Shown here: positions 34,143 through 42,607 of the stretch, piece by piece
Position numbering within the stretch: position 1 is the stretch's first letter
Layout of the letters: the number at the start of each line of letters is the position of its first letter
Assembly (NCBI GenBank): GCA_902776645.1
Contig: CACYQT010000046.1
Span: 1 to 64,000, forward strand
Direction: 5' to 3'
Length of the DNA stretch: 64,000 nt
Origin: an uncultured bacterium
Lineage (GTDB): Bacteria; Verrucomicrobiota; Lentisphaeria; Oligosphaerales; Oligosphaeraceae
The notes under the pieces: generated by a model
What the model saw: only the letters and a program-made list of their open reading frames with translations
Databases searched by the model: none
What the model was told of the DNA's origin: nothing
Made by a program: the position numbers and the translations under genes

Positions 34143-34655
34143 TCAGAGCGGATACTGCCTGTTTTCAATGACTTGGCCAGCCTCGATTTTCGTCAGCCGC
34201 GGGATGCGGTTTTCGGCTTTCACGATGGCGCCGACGCAGATGTGGCAGCCTTCTTCGATGACGGTGCCATGGTCGATCATGGCGCCGATGTTGATGAGGC
34301 AGCTGCGTTTGATGACGCAGGAGGTGTTGACGACGGCTTTCGGGAGAATGATCGAACCGGGCATGACGACGGCCGTCGGACTGACGTAGGCGGTGCCATG
34401 GACGATAGTCGCGAGCTTGATTCCGGCCGCTTCGATGCGCTGGCCGAGCATCAGCCGCAGTTCGTTGTTGCCCAACGCGGGGAGCATTTCCGTCGCGTCA
34501 TCTTTGAAATTGGCGAAGTCCACGCATTTTCCGATGACGTCCGGAGCGTTGCTGCCGTCGTCAAGAAAGGAAATGGTTTCATAGCGGCCGCTTTGCGCGG
34601 CCAGATCGGCGACCGTCCGGCCGAAGCCGCCGGCTCCCAGAATGATCAGACGCAT
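34143..34655 (-). CDS. PglD/NeuD-like acyltransferase
   Basis: The ATG at 34655 follows AAGGAG and gives a 170-residue protein. Residues 1-60 form the PglD-type Rossmann-like substrate-binding domain (RLIILGAGGFGRTVADLA). Residues of about 85-160 are left-handed beta-helix hexapeptide repeats (ATIVHGTAYVSPTAVVMPGSI, IGAMIDHGTVIEEGCHICVGAIV) with the usual His for acetyl transfer in IDHG. Such enzymes N- or O-acetylate amino sugars on nucleotide carriers. It is about 40 residues shorter than typical NeuD, ending at IEAGQVIE. Confidence 0.8.
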   Translation of the reverse strand: MRLIILGAGGFGRTVADLAAQSGRYETISFLDDGSNAPDVIGKCVDFANFKDDATEMLPALGNNELRLMLGQRIEAAGIKLATIVHGTAYVSPTAVVMPGSIILPKAVVNTSCVIKRSCLINIGAMIDHGTVIEEGCHICVGAIVKAENRIPRLTKIEAGQVIENRQYPL

Positions 34656-34748
34656 AATGACTCCTTCTGTGGCATTGATTGTTGTGAAATTAAAAATCAC
34701 TCACCATACCATATATTAAAAGCCGCCTAAAACAAACGAACGTGACAA

Positions 34749-34784
34749 AAAATCCACGGCATGTTTTGAAACGCCGTGGATTTT
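34749..34784. terminator. Bidirectional terminator
   Basis: A perfect 12-bp stem, aaaatccacggc with gccgtggatttt, and a 12-base loop give an A-run/T-run pair usable on either strand. It ends the minus-strand transcript of the nucleotidyltransferase gene. Confidence 0.85.
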
Positions 34785-34813
34785 CAAGAGATATTTTGCC
34801 TTTGCGAGACGTG

Positions 34814-35563
34814 TTAGAGGAGACCCATGCGCCGTTTGAGGATCTCCTCGCAGATGCGGAGGTCTTCCTGCGTGTTGACGCCGCGGAGGTCGTCGCCGTC
34901 GTCCGTCGGGAAGGTTTCGACACGCAGGCCCGCCTGCGCCATTAACTGCGGGACTTCCGTGAGATAGTATTCATGCTGGACGTTCTGCGAACCGACTTGC
35001 GGGAGGAACTGGAAAAGCGCCTTGCTGTCGAAGGCTAGCACCCCCGCGAAGAGCTCCTGGATTTGCGCTTGTTCCGGCGTGCAGTCTTTTCCTTCGACGA
35101 TCGCCGCGAAGGAGCCGTTGCCGTCCCGCACGATGCGGGCCCACATTTTCAGCGCGGGATTCTGGGCTGTCAGCAGCGTGCACGACGCATGGCGTGATTC
35201 ATGGAAGTCGCAGAGCGCGAGCATGTTCTCGCGGCGGAAGAGCGGCATGTCACCGAATGTCACAAGAACCGTGCCGTCGAAATCGCGGAAGCGGTCTTCG
35301 CAGACCAGCACGGCGTGGCCGGTGCCTTTCTGCTCCGTCTGCTCGACGTAGTGGTATCTGTTTCCGAAATGGCGGATGATGGCGTCCTTCTTGTAGCCGA
35401 CGACGATGTACGTATCGTCTTCCGGAATGAAATCCGTCTGTTCCAGAACGACTTGCAGAAGCGGCCTGCCGCCGACGCAATGCATCACTTTTGGGGGGGC
35501 GTCTTCCGATCTGGTCAGTCTGGAGCCTTTTCCTGCGGCTGGAATGATAATGCGTCTGTTCAT
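34814..35563 (-). CDS. Sugar-1-phosphate nucleotidyltransferase (GlmU-N-like)
   Basis: The 249-residue protein starts with the NTP-transferase signature IIIPAAGKGSRLT and PKVMHCVGGRPLLQVVLEQ, then EQKGTGHAVL and VTFGDMPLF, the metal-binding Asp region. It lacks the beta-helix acetyltransferase half of GlmU. It should make a UDP- or other NDP-sugar from a sugar-1-phosphate. The gene lies 24 bases after the kinase domain encoded upstream. A kinase that makes hexosamine-1-phosphate followed by a nucleotidyltransferase is a coherent salvage route to UDP-HexNAc. Confidence 0.85.
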   Translation of the reverse strand: MNRRIIIPAAGKGSRLTRSEDAPPKVMHCVGGRPLLQVVLEQTDFIPEDDTYIVVGYKKDAIIRHFGNRYHYVEQTEQKGTGHAVLVCEDRFRDFDGTVLVTFGDMPLFRRENMLALCDFHESRHASCTLLTAQNPALKMWARIVRDGNGSFAAIVEGKDCTPEQAQIQELFAGVLAFDSKALFQFLPQVGSQNVQHEYYLTEVPQLMAQAGLRVETFPTDDGDDLRGVNTQEDLRICEEILKRRMGLL

Positions 35564-35587
35564 GTTGTTTTGCTGGATGTTCGCCTG

Positions 35588-37768
35588 TCAGAGCGACGTG
35601 ACGGGCAGGTTGAGTTCTGTATAGATTTTGAGGAGAATCTGTTTGATTTGCGGGAGCTTGGCCTCCATGTCCCGCACGAGTTCGAGCTGGGTGCGGGCGC
35701 GGTCGAGATTCTGGCCCGGGTAGTCGATCTGCGTGTAGTAGATGTCGCCGTTGATATGGTCCGCGAGGAAGCGGATGCCGTCTTCGGAAGTGATGACGAG
35801 CGATGCGAACGGGAGGAGTTCGAGCTCCTTGACGGTGAGCATGTCGCCGCAGGCTTCGAGCCAGCCGCGCGCATACTGTTCGTAGAGCGAAAGGTCGCAA
35901 CTGACTTTGGACAAGTCCTTTTCGTCGTCCTTCGCGGTGTTCGTGCCGATTCGCATGCTGTCGCCGAAGTCATAGAGCGGGGAGGAGGGCATGACGGTGT
36001 CCAGATCGATGATGGCGACGGGGGAATGGGTCTTGTTGTCGAAGAGGATGTTGTTGAGATTGCAGTCGTTGTGGCAGATACGCGTGGGGATTTCGCCCTT
36101 TGAGAGCGGTTCGGAGATCTTCGAGAAGAGCGGGACGTGGGAGCGGATGAATTGGATTTCGGGCTGGACGTCCTTCACGCGGTCTTTCGGATTGGCCTTG
36201 ATGGCCTCTTCAAGATCGTTGTAGCGGCTGAAGGTGTTGTGGAAATTCGGGATGACTTCGTGGATTTTCGATGGCGGGATGTCCGACATCTGGCGGATGA
36301 ACGAGCCGAAGGCGAGTCCTGCCTGGTAGAACGTTTCCGGCGAGTTCGGCAGGTCAAGGGAATAGACTTCGTCGAAATGCGTCATGAGACGCCATGCCCC
36401 GCCATCCGTGAAGATGTAGGGCTTGCCGTCCTGCGTGGTGCGGGCCATCTGGACGGCGCCTTTCGGCGAGTTGCCGGGGAGCTTGAAATTGTCATGGAGA
36501 TGCTCCGTCACGAGGACGAAATTCTCCATGAGCGCCACGATGTCCGGGAAGACATGGGTGTTGATTCTCTGGAGCGTGTAGGAGTGGGCGTGGTGCAGCT
36601 TGGTCTCCACGTGGTATGTCTGGTTGATGTAGCCTTTGTTCAGGCGGGTGATGGACACGACGTCGCCATGGATGTTGAACTGTCTGACGACGGCTGCAAG
36701 CCGTTCGAATTCATCCTTGTCCAATGGCAGGATGGGCGTCGTCTTGAGGGCGATGGGATGGTATGTCGGGACGATTGAGGCGACGAGATTGCGGATGTCG
36801 TCGAAATTGTTCTGGCTGGCTTCGGCGAGCTGGTTCAGCTTTTCGAGGAAGGACTTCGAGTCCATTTCGATGGGCTTGGCGATATGGATGAGATGGTTCG
36901 CCGTAGTCTGGAGGCCTTCCTCGGACATGAGCTTCTCTTCGAACAGCTTTTCGCCGGGGCGCAGTCCCGTGTATTTGATTTTGATGTCCACGTCCGGCCT
37001 GAGTCCGGAGAGCTTGATGAGATTTCTGGCCAGATCGTCGATTTTGATGGGTTCCCCCATATCCAGCACGAAGATTTCGCCGCCTTTGGCGTAGGTTTCC
37101 GCCTGAAGGACGAGCGAGACGGCCTCCGGAATCGTCATGAAGTAGCGGATGATGTTCGGATCCGTCACGCAGACTGGGCCGCCCGCTTCGATCTGCTTCT
37201 TGAAGAGCGGGATGACGGAGCCGTTGGAGCCGAGGACGTTGCCGAAACGGACCGCGACGAATTCCGTCCTGCGGGACGGCTGGATGTTCGGCACGGCGAC
37301 ATTGTGGTCGTGGAGGAGCGGAAGCTCCGAAATGCGGCCTTCCTGCGAGTATTTGTTCAGTGTCTGGACAACCATTTCGCAGAGGCGTTTGGAGGCGCCC
37401 ATGATGTTGGTCGGATTGACGGCTTTGTCCGTCGAGATGAGAAGGAAACGCTCCGCGCCGTAGAGCATGGCGGCGTAGCCGGTCTTGTATGTGCCGAGGA
37501 CGTTGTTCTTGATGCTTTCGCAGGGGGAGTCCTCCATGAGCGGCACATGCTTGTGTGCGGCGGCGTGGAAGATGATATCCGGACGGTAGTCGTGGAATAA
37601 CTGGAAGACCCTGCGTGAATCGCGGACGGAGCCGATGATGACGGTGAGGTTCAGGCTTTCGTGGTATTTGGCGAGAAGTTCCTGCTGGATGTCATAGGCA
37701 TTGTTTTCATAGATGTCGAAGATGATGAGATGCTTCGGGTTATGGGCCGCGATCTGCCGGCAGAGCTC
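35588..37768 (-). pseudogene. CapD/FlaA1-type dehydratase C-terminal part fused to an N-acetylhexosamine-kinase-like domain
   Basis: From 37768 the frame reads ELCRQIAAHNPKHL, then HAAAHKHVPLMED, STDKAVNPTNIMGASKR and FGNVLGSNGSVIPLF. These are the catalytic core of the CapD/FlaA1/PglF UDP-GlcNAc 4,6-dehydratases (about 340 residues). The frame continues without a stop into about 380 residues of an aminoglycoside-phosphotransferase-fold kinase: NKGYINQTYHV, LQRINTHVFPD, catalytic ICHNDCNLNN and metal-binding IIDLDTVMPSSPLYDFGD, as in NahK N-acetylhexosamine 1-kinases. The next start in frame is a GTG at 37546, inside a conserved motif, so it is not natural. The Gly-rich NAD motif and the frame connection to the upstream half (37740-38651) are missing. 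Confidence 0.8.
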
Positions 37769-38651
37769 CGCCGGCGAGCTGGTTGAAGATTTCGTCCATG
37801 TTGACTTTGATGGGCTCCCGTCCGAGCAGGTCTTCGATTTTGACCTCCTGGAGGGTGCGGATGGTCACTTCGCCACTGGCGAGCTGAATGAGTCCTGGAA
37901 CGCTAAGTAGTTCGCATCCAGAGTCTTTGCAGATGTTGAGCAACTTCTGCTTGTTCTCAAAGGAGGCGGACGGAATGGCGAAGAGGATCTTGTGGATGTT
38001 GTGTTTCTTGACGGCGTCCAGAATGATGTCACGACCGCCGATGATGGGCACGCCTTCCATGTTGCGGTTCCATTTGTTGGGGTCGTCGTCTATGGCGCAG
38101 CAGATTTTCAGTTCGGAGGAGGGGGATGTGTTCAGATCGCGGATGAGCATTTGGGCGGCCGCTCCCGCGCCGATGAGCATGACGCGGTTTTCCGGCGCGG
38201 GCTTGGACATGATCTTGCGGAATTTCGCCAGTTCAAGACGCATGAAACGATAGAGGAAGCGTGAGAAGAGCAGGAATCCGAACTGGAAGATGCCGCCGAT
38301 GAGAAAATACGAGACGGGCATTCGTTGGAAGAACACGGTGATGCCGACGATATGGAGGAGCAGGGTGATGGCGGTGGCGAAGCAGCAGAGCCCGAGTTCG
38401 CGGTAGCTGGCGTATCGCCATAGGGAATGGTACAGCTTGCAGAGTCCGTAGATGGCGAGGGCGACCCACACGAAGAAGCTGACGAATGTCGAGTAGGAAT
38501 GAAGGAGTTTGACGGGAATCTGCGTGTAGTGGCAGTCAAAGCGCGTCCACAGGGCGATGAAATACGCCGCGTACATGGATATGAAATCATACAGGATGAG
38601 GCAAAGCGCCATGATTTGCCATCTTTGAAGTGACTTGCGAGGAATATTCAT
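37740..38651 (-). pseudogene. CapD/FlaA1-type dehydratase N-terminal membrane part (frameshifted)
   Basis: The ATG at 38651 gives 303 residues: four TM helices (about 15-110), then a CoA_binding_3-like Rossmann domain (VMLIGAGAAAQMLIRDL, VPIIGGRDIILDAVKKH, ILFAIPSASF). It then reaches the usual linker RTLQEVKIEDLLGREPIKVNMDEI. In intact homologues the next residues are a GKxVLVTGAGGSIGSELxRQI segment. Here the frame turns to GGALPADRGP and stops. The expected ELCRQ follows in another frame at 37768. A deletion of about 50 bp (not a multiple of three) explains both losses. The original protein would be an inner-membrane nucleotide-sugar dehydratase of about 660 residues. Confidence 0.8.
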
Positions 38652-38845
38652 GATTTTCAAGGCGAAAGGTTGTTTTAGACGTTATATTATCGTCGGAAGT
38701 CATCATGACTTCCCTGCATGAGCCCAAAAAATTAATCCACAATTAACATATGCCGTTAAACTAAATAATCAAAATAAAACAAGGCTTTTTTACAATTATT
38801 GTATTTTTTTTTACTATTACTTAAAGAAGATTTAGGAATGTCGAT

Positions 38846-39865
38846 ATGAGAATCAGAGATTACGGCGTTGTCATCGGCGAGATGCCCGCAGGGCGTCTGA
38901 ACAAGATTACCGACGTGCCCGGCGTGACGGTCGGCCATTCGACCATAGCGGAAGGAAAGCATAACACGGGCGTGACGGTCATCATGACGTCCGACAAGAA
39001 TCCGTTCCACCACAAGCTGCCGGCGGCAAGTGTCGTATTGAACGGCTTCGGAAAGAGCCAGGGGCTTGTGCAGGTGGATGAACTTGGGCAGCTGGAGACG
39101 CCGATCGCGTTGACGAACACGCTGAACGTCGGCTTGGTGTGGGACGCCATGGTGGAATACGTTCTGCAGCGTTGCGCGGCGGATGGTCTGTCTGTCCCCC
39201 CGTCCATCAATCCCGTCGTCTGCGAATGCAATGACGCGCGGCTTTCGGACATCCGGAAGCGGGCAGTCGGCCAGCAGAATGTCTTCGACGCGATCGCCTC
39301 TGCTACGGCGGATTTTGAAGAAGGCGCGGTTGGAGCAGGGCGTGGGACGGTCTGCCATGGATTGAAGGGCGGAATCGGAACTGCTTCCCGTCTAATGGAA
39401 TATGATGGAAAAACGTACACGCTTGGGGTGCTGGTGCAGAGCAATTACGGGCGGTTGTCCGATTTGCGGATAGACGGCCGCCCTGTCGGCAGGGAGATCG
39501 CGAGCGGGGCGTTGGAGGAGGACAAAGGCTCCATCATCGTCGTCATGGGGACGGATCTGCCGTTGTCGGACAGGCAGATCAAGCGGGTGCTGCGGCGGGC
39601 GGGCGTCGGTCTGGCCCGCGTCGGTTCGTTCACTGGGCATGGAAGTGGCGAAGTGTTCGTCGGTTTCAGCACGGCGAACGCGATGGACGACGACGACAAG
39701 GCGATTCGCGCGACGGAATCTTTCCGGGAGGATTTGATGAACGGCCCCTTCCGCGCGATGGCGGAGGCGACGGAGGAGGCGGTATTGAACAGCATGTCCT
39801 GCTCCGTCGCCGTCGGCGACGTCAAAAGCCTGGCGGATTACTTGCCGCGACTGCTAAAACATTAG
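38846..39865 (+). CDS. P1/DmpA-family N-terminal-nucleophile peptidase
   Basis: The 339-residue protein has the DmpA/BapA L-aminopeptidase-D-esterase features: KITDVPGVTVGHSTI near the N-terminus, NPVVCECND, GAVGAGRGT and the autoprocessing site at about Gly227-Ser228 in EDKGSIIVVMGTDLPL, where the new N-terminal Ser is the nucleophile. Members cleave N-terminal residues from beta-peptides, D-amino acid amides or related substrates. No signal peptide is seen. Its 3' end overlaps the convergent WecG gene by 4 bases. Confidence 0.9.
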   Translation: MRIRDYGVVIGEMPAGRLNKITDVPGVTVGHSTIAEGKHNTGVTVIMTSDKNPFHHKLPAASVVLNGFGKSQGLVQVDELGQLETPIALTNTLNVGLVWDAMVEYVLQRCAADGLSVPPSINPVVCECNDARLSDIRKRAVGQQNVFDAIASATADFEEGAVGAGRGTVCHGLKGGIGTASRLMEYDGKTYTLGVLVQSNYGRLSDLRIDGRPVGREIASGALEEDKGSIIVVMGTDLPLSDRQIKRVLRRAGVGLARVGSFTGHGSGEVFVGFSTANAMDDDDKAIRATESFREDLMNGPFRAMAEATEEAVLNSMSCSVAVGDVKSLADYLPRLLKH

Positions 39866-40611
39866 TGGAAAAGACGATAGAGAAACAGACGCCACGCGAC
39901 ATGCGAGACGCAGACGATGTTCCGCAGGAAGACGCGCCGTCCGCCTGTGACGGCGCGCCACAGCCATTCCATCTTGATTTTGCGAATAAGCGGCGGCGCC
40001 CATGACTGCTTCGCCGTATGGAAGTCAAAGGCCGCCCCGACGCCGAACATGACAGGAACGGGAATACGCCCAAGATATTGATGCATCCATTTTTCCTGAC
40101 GCGGACCGCCCAACGCCACCCATAGGAGATCGACCTTTTTTTCGCGCAGTTCATTCGACAGCGAATCGATCTCCTCATCGGTTGGCGGACGGAAGGGAGG
40201 GCATTTCACGCCGACAATCTGGATGCCCGGAAAACGGTTCCGCATGGTGTCCGCCAGTCGTTCGGCGACGCCTTCCGCGCCGCCGTAGAAATAGTGCTTC
40301 CAGTTCCGCTTGACGCCTTCTTCGCAGGCTTTTATGAAAAACGACGGGCCTGTGACGCGTTCGACGGCATGTCCGGCGGCGATGGCCGCGAATTTCGCGG
40401 TCGATGCGCCGTCGGGATAGCTGAGGCTGGATTGGTTGAGAATAGTCGCTATCTCCTTCGGATGGTTGAAGTAATGGTGGAGGAGATTGCCTTCGATGAA
40501 ACAGACGTAGTGCCTTCCGCCGCTGTCGATGAGCGACTGCACTTCATCCACCGCCTGTCCCAATGACGAGACATTTATCTTCAAATCAAGCACTTGGACA
40601 GTGGTGAACAT
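39862..40611 (-). CDS. WecG/TagA/CpsF-family (GT26) glycosyltransferase
   Basis: The 249-residue protein shows family motifs YVCFIEGNLLHHYFNHP, LSYPDGAS, GPSFF, HYFYGGAEGVAE and LLWVALGGPRQEKWM. GT26 enzymes transfer an N-acetylhexosamine or uronic acid to an undecaprenyl-linked first sugar on the inner face of the cytoplasmic membrane. The gene belongs functionally with the surrounding surface-polysaccharide genes although it is separated from them by other genes. Confidence 0.9.
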   Translation of the reverse strand: MFTTVQVLDLKINVSSLGQAVDEVQSLIDSGGRHYVCFIEGNLLHHYFNHPKEIATILNQSSLSYPDGASTAKFAAIAAGHAVERVTGPSFFIKACEEGVKRNWKHYFYGGAEGVAERLADTMRNRFPGIQIVGVKCPPFRPPTDEEIDSLSNELREKKVDLLWVALGGPRQEKWMHQYLGRIPVPVMFGVGAAFDFHTAKQSWAPPLIRKIKMEWLWRAVTGGRRVFLRNIVCVSHVAWRLFLYRLFH

Positions 40612-40635
40612 GGGCGGTGGACGAAATGCGGTGAC

Positions 40636-40836
40636 TCAGTCTTTGAATTTATAGTATAGACGGCAATGGCAATAGCCTTCGAAGTTCGGGTCGGCCATCT
40701 GCTCACGGAACTCCTTGCAGATGCATTTGTTGTCTTCAATGCGCTGCAGGCGGCACGGGCAGTAGCCGCCTTTCGCCTTGAGGCCTTCGCGGATCGTCGC
40801 CACGATTTCCTTGTCTTCGTTGAGACGGATACCCAT
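40636..40836 (-). CDS. Mini ferredoxin:thioredoxin reductase catalytic-subunit-like protein
   Basis: The 66-residue protein is the core of the FTR catalytic chain: CPC (26-28), CIC (38-40) and CHC (56-58), with KGGYCPCRL and GYCHCRLYYK around them. In FTR these Cys pairs bind a [4Fe-4S] cluster and form the redox-active disulfide. Its ATG overlaps the stop of galM (TAATG), so translation is coupled. A GGAG site lies inside galM. It may reduce a thioredoxin-fold partner; no variable (structural) FTR chain is nearby. Confidence 0.85.
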   Translation of the reverse strand: MGIRLNEDKEIVATIREGLKAKGGYCPCRLQRIEDNKCICKEFREQMADPNFEGYCHCRLYYKFKD

Positions 40837-41873
40837 TATTTTTCCACTCCAAAGTGATAGACGGTATGATGTTCATAGACCTGCCCGGGCTCCAGGCGGG
40901 GGGAGGGGAACGACGGCTGGTTGGGGGAGTCCGGCCACAGCTGCGTCTCCAGGCAGAAGGCGCCGAAGCGCTTGTAGGGCGCGCCGTTCTTGCCGATTTC
41001 GCCGTTGAGCCAGTAGCCCATGTAGAACTGGACGCCAGGCTGGTCCGTATCGACGGTCAGCGTGATGCCCGTGCGATGTGAGACGGCCTTGAAGACGCCG
41101 AACTGCATCTTGCCGGGCTTTTCGGCGATGACGAAATTGTCGTCGAACGCGATGGGAAGGGCCTTGTCTTCGTAGATGGATTTGAAGGTGCGGCCTTTCG
41201 TGAGGTCGAAGGGGGAGTTGGCGACGGGCAGTGTGCGGCCGGTGGCGGCGAGATTGCCGTCGACTTCCGTATGGCCGTAGGCGGTGGACCAGATTTCATG
41301 GTCGCCGCATTCGTTGGCGGCTTCGCCGTTGAGGTTGAAATAGGCGTGGTTCGTCAGGTTGACGACGGTCGTCTTGTCCGTCGTGGCGCGGTAGTCGATC
41401 TTGAGCGCGTTGTCATCCGTAAGTGTATAGATTGCTTCGGCTTCGAGCTTTCCGGGGAAGCCTGCGTCGCCGTCCGGTGAGACGATGGCGAGCTTCAATG
41501 CGGAGTCGCCGATGGGCGTGGCTTTCCACATGCGTCTGCCGTAGCTGTCGCCGCCATGGAGGGTGTTGCCCTTGTCGGGCTCGTTCAGGATGAGCTGGTA
41601 TTTTTTTCCATCCAACGTGAAGGAGCCGCCGGTGATGCGGTTGGCGACGCGGCCGATGAGCGCGCCGAAGAACGGGCCGTTGGGCTCGTATTCCTTCGGG
41701 TCGTGGTGGCCGAGCACGATGTCGGTCATTTTACCGTTCTTGTCCGGAACAAGGATGTTGACGACGGCGCCGCCCATATCCGTGATTTTGACTTGGACAC
41801 CGTTCTTGTTGGTCAATGTATAAAGGCTGACGGCTTCGCCTTTGGTGGACACGAAGAATTTTTCTTGTTTCAT
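40836..41873 (-). CDS. galM: Aldose 1-epimerase (mutarotase)
   Basis: The 345-residue enzyme has the galactose mutarotase features: ALIGRVANRITGGSFTLDGK, NTLHGG, NLTNHAYFNLNGE with the catalytic His, and FCLETQLWPDSPNQPSFPS with the catalytic Glu. It interconverts alpha and beta anomers of galactose, arabinose and similar sugars. It is cytosolic here (no signal). It is translationally coupled to the downstream FTR-like gene, which is an odd pairing. The thioredoxin-like gene upstream ends 39 bases before its start. Confidence 0.92.
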   Translation of the reverse strand: MKQEKFFVSTKGEAVSLYTLTNKNGVQVKITDMGGAVVNILVPDKNGKMTDIVLGHHDPKEYEPNGPFFGALIGRVANRITGGSFTLDGKKYQLILNEPDKGNTLHGGDSYGRRMWKATPIGDSALKLAIVSPDGDAGFPGKLEAEAIYTLTDDNALKIDYRATTDKTTVVNLTNHAYFNLNGEAANECGDHEIWSTAYGHTEVDGNLAATGRTLPVANSPFDLTKGRTFKSIYEDKALPIAFDDNFVIAEKPGKMQFGVFKAVSHRTGITLTVDTDQPGVQFYMGYWLNGEIGKNGAPYKRFGAFCLETQLWPDSPNQPSFPSPRLEPGQVYEHHTVYHFGVEK

Positions 41874-41912
41874 GTTGTTTCTTTATTTATAATGTTTTAG
41901 GTTGGTTGTTGA

Positions 41913-42467
41913 CTATTTGTGGCCGAGATCGCCGGCGACCGCTTTCTGGATGATTTCCAGATAGTCCTTCTTCGGAAGGACGCCGTTGATTTCGGTGATG
42001 ACCTTTCCGTTGACGTCGATGATGACGGCGTAGGGGATGTTCTTCCCTTTCATTTTAAGGCGTTCGCGGATGATGTCATGATGACGGACCTGTTCGTCCG
42101 GCTGGGGGAATTTCTGCGGCGAGTCAAGATAGAGGAGGACGAGGGCGCGTTTGGCGATCTGCTGGAAATCGCGCGTGTCGAGGACGCTCTTGCGGAGGCT
42201 GACGGACGCGCCATCCCAGTCCGAACCGGCGTTCAGGACGAAGATTTTCTTGTTGGCCTTCTTGGCGGCTTTGACGGCTTCGTCATAATGAATATACCAG
42301 CCTGGTATGGGCGCGGCTTTCCATTTGCCTTGTTTCGGGGGCAGGGTCTCCGGTTTGCCGAGGTTTTTCACAGTGACTTTTGGCGGCTGTGGCGGCTTCG
42401 GTTGCCCCATGGCCGTGAATTGGACACATAACGTAGCGGTAATCAACATCATCCAGAATTTTTTCAT
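41913..42467 (-). CDS. Exported thioredoxin-fold protein without redox Cys
   Basis: The 184-residue protein has a strong AAAGGAG site and a signal peptide (about 1-21). Residues 55-180 read as a thioredoxin fold, with KKIFVLNAGSDWDGASVSLRK at the active-site position. Relatives have GSDWCGWCKKL there. Both Cys are replaced by Asp and Ser, so disulfide chemistry is not expected. DVNGKVITEINGVLPKKDYLEII is the usual C-terminal strand-helix. It may serve as a periplasmic chaperone or scaffold. Confidence 0.75.
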   Translation of the reverse strand: MKKFWMMLITATLCVQFTAMGQPKPPQPPKVTVKNLGKPETLPPKQGKWKAAPIPGWYIHYDEAVKAAKKANKKIFVLNAGSDWDGASVSLRKSVLDTRDFQQIAKRALVLLYLDSPQKFPQPDEQVRHHDIIRERLKMKGKNIPYAVIIDVNGKVITEINGVLPKKDYLEIIQKAVAGDLGHK

Positions 42468-42607
42468 GTTCGGCTCCTTTTGTATTTCGGGAAATCAATC
42501 CAACTTTTTTGAAAAAATAGTCTGTTTGTCTTATTTTTCAATTCACGTTGACTTATATTATAGCTAAAAATATTCAAGTGGACCACTCATTGGAAAAAGG
42601 AATGGAC

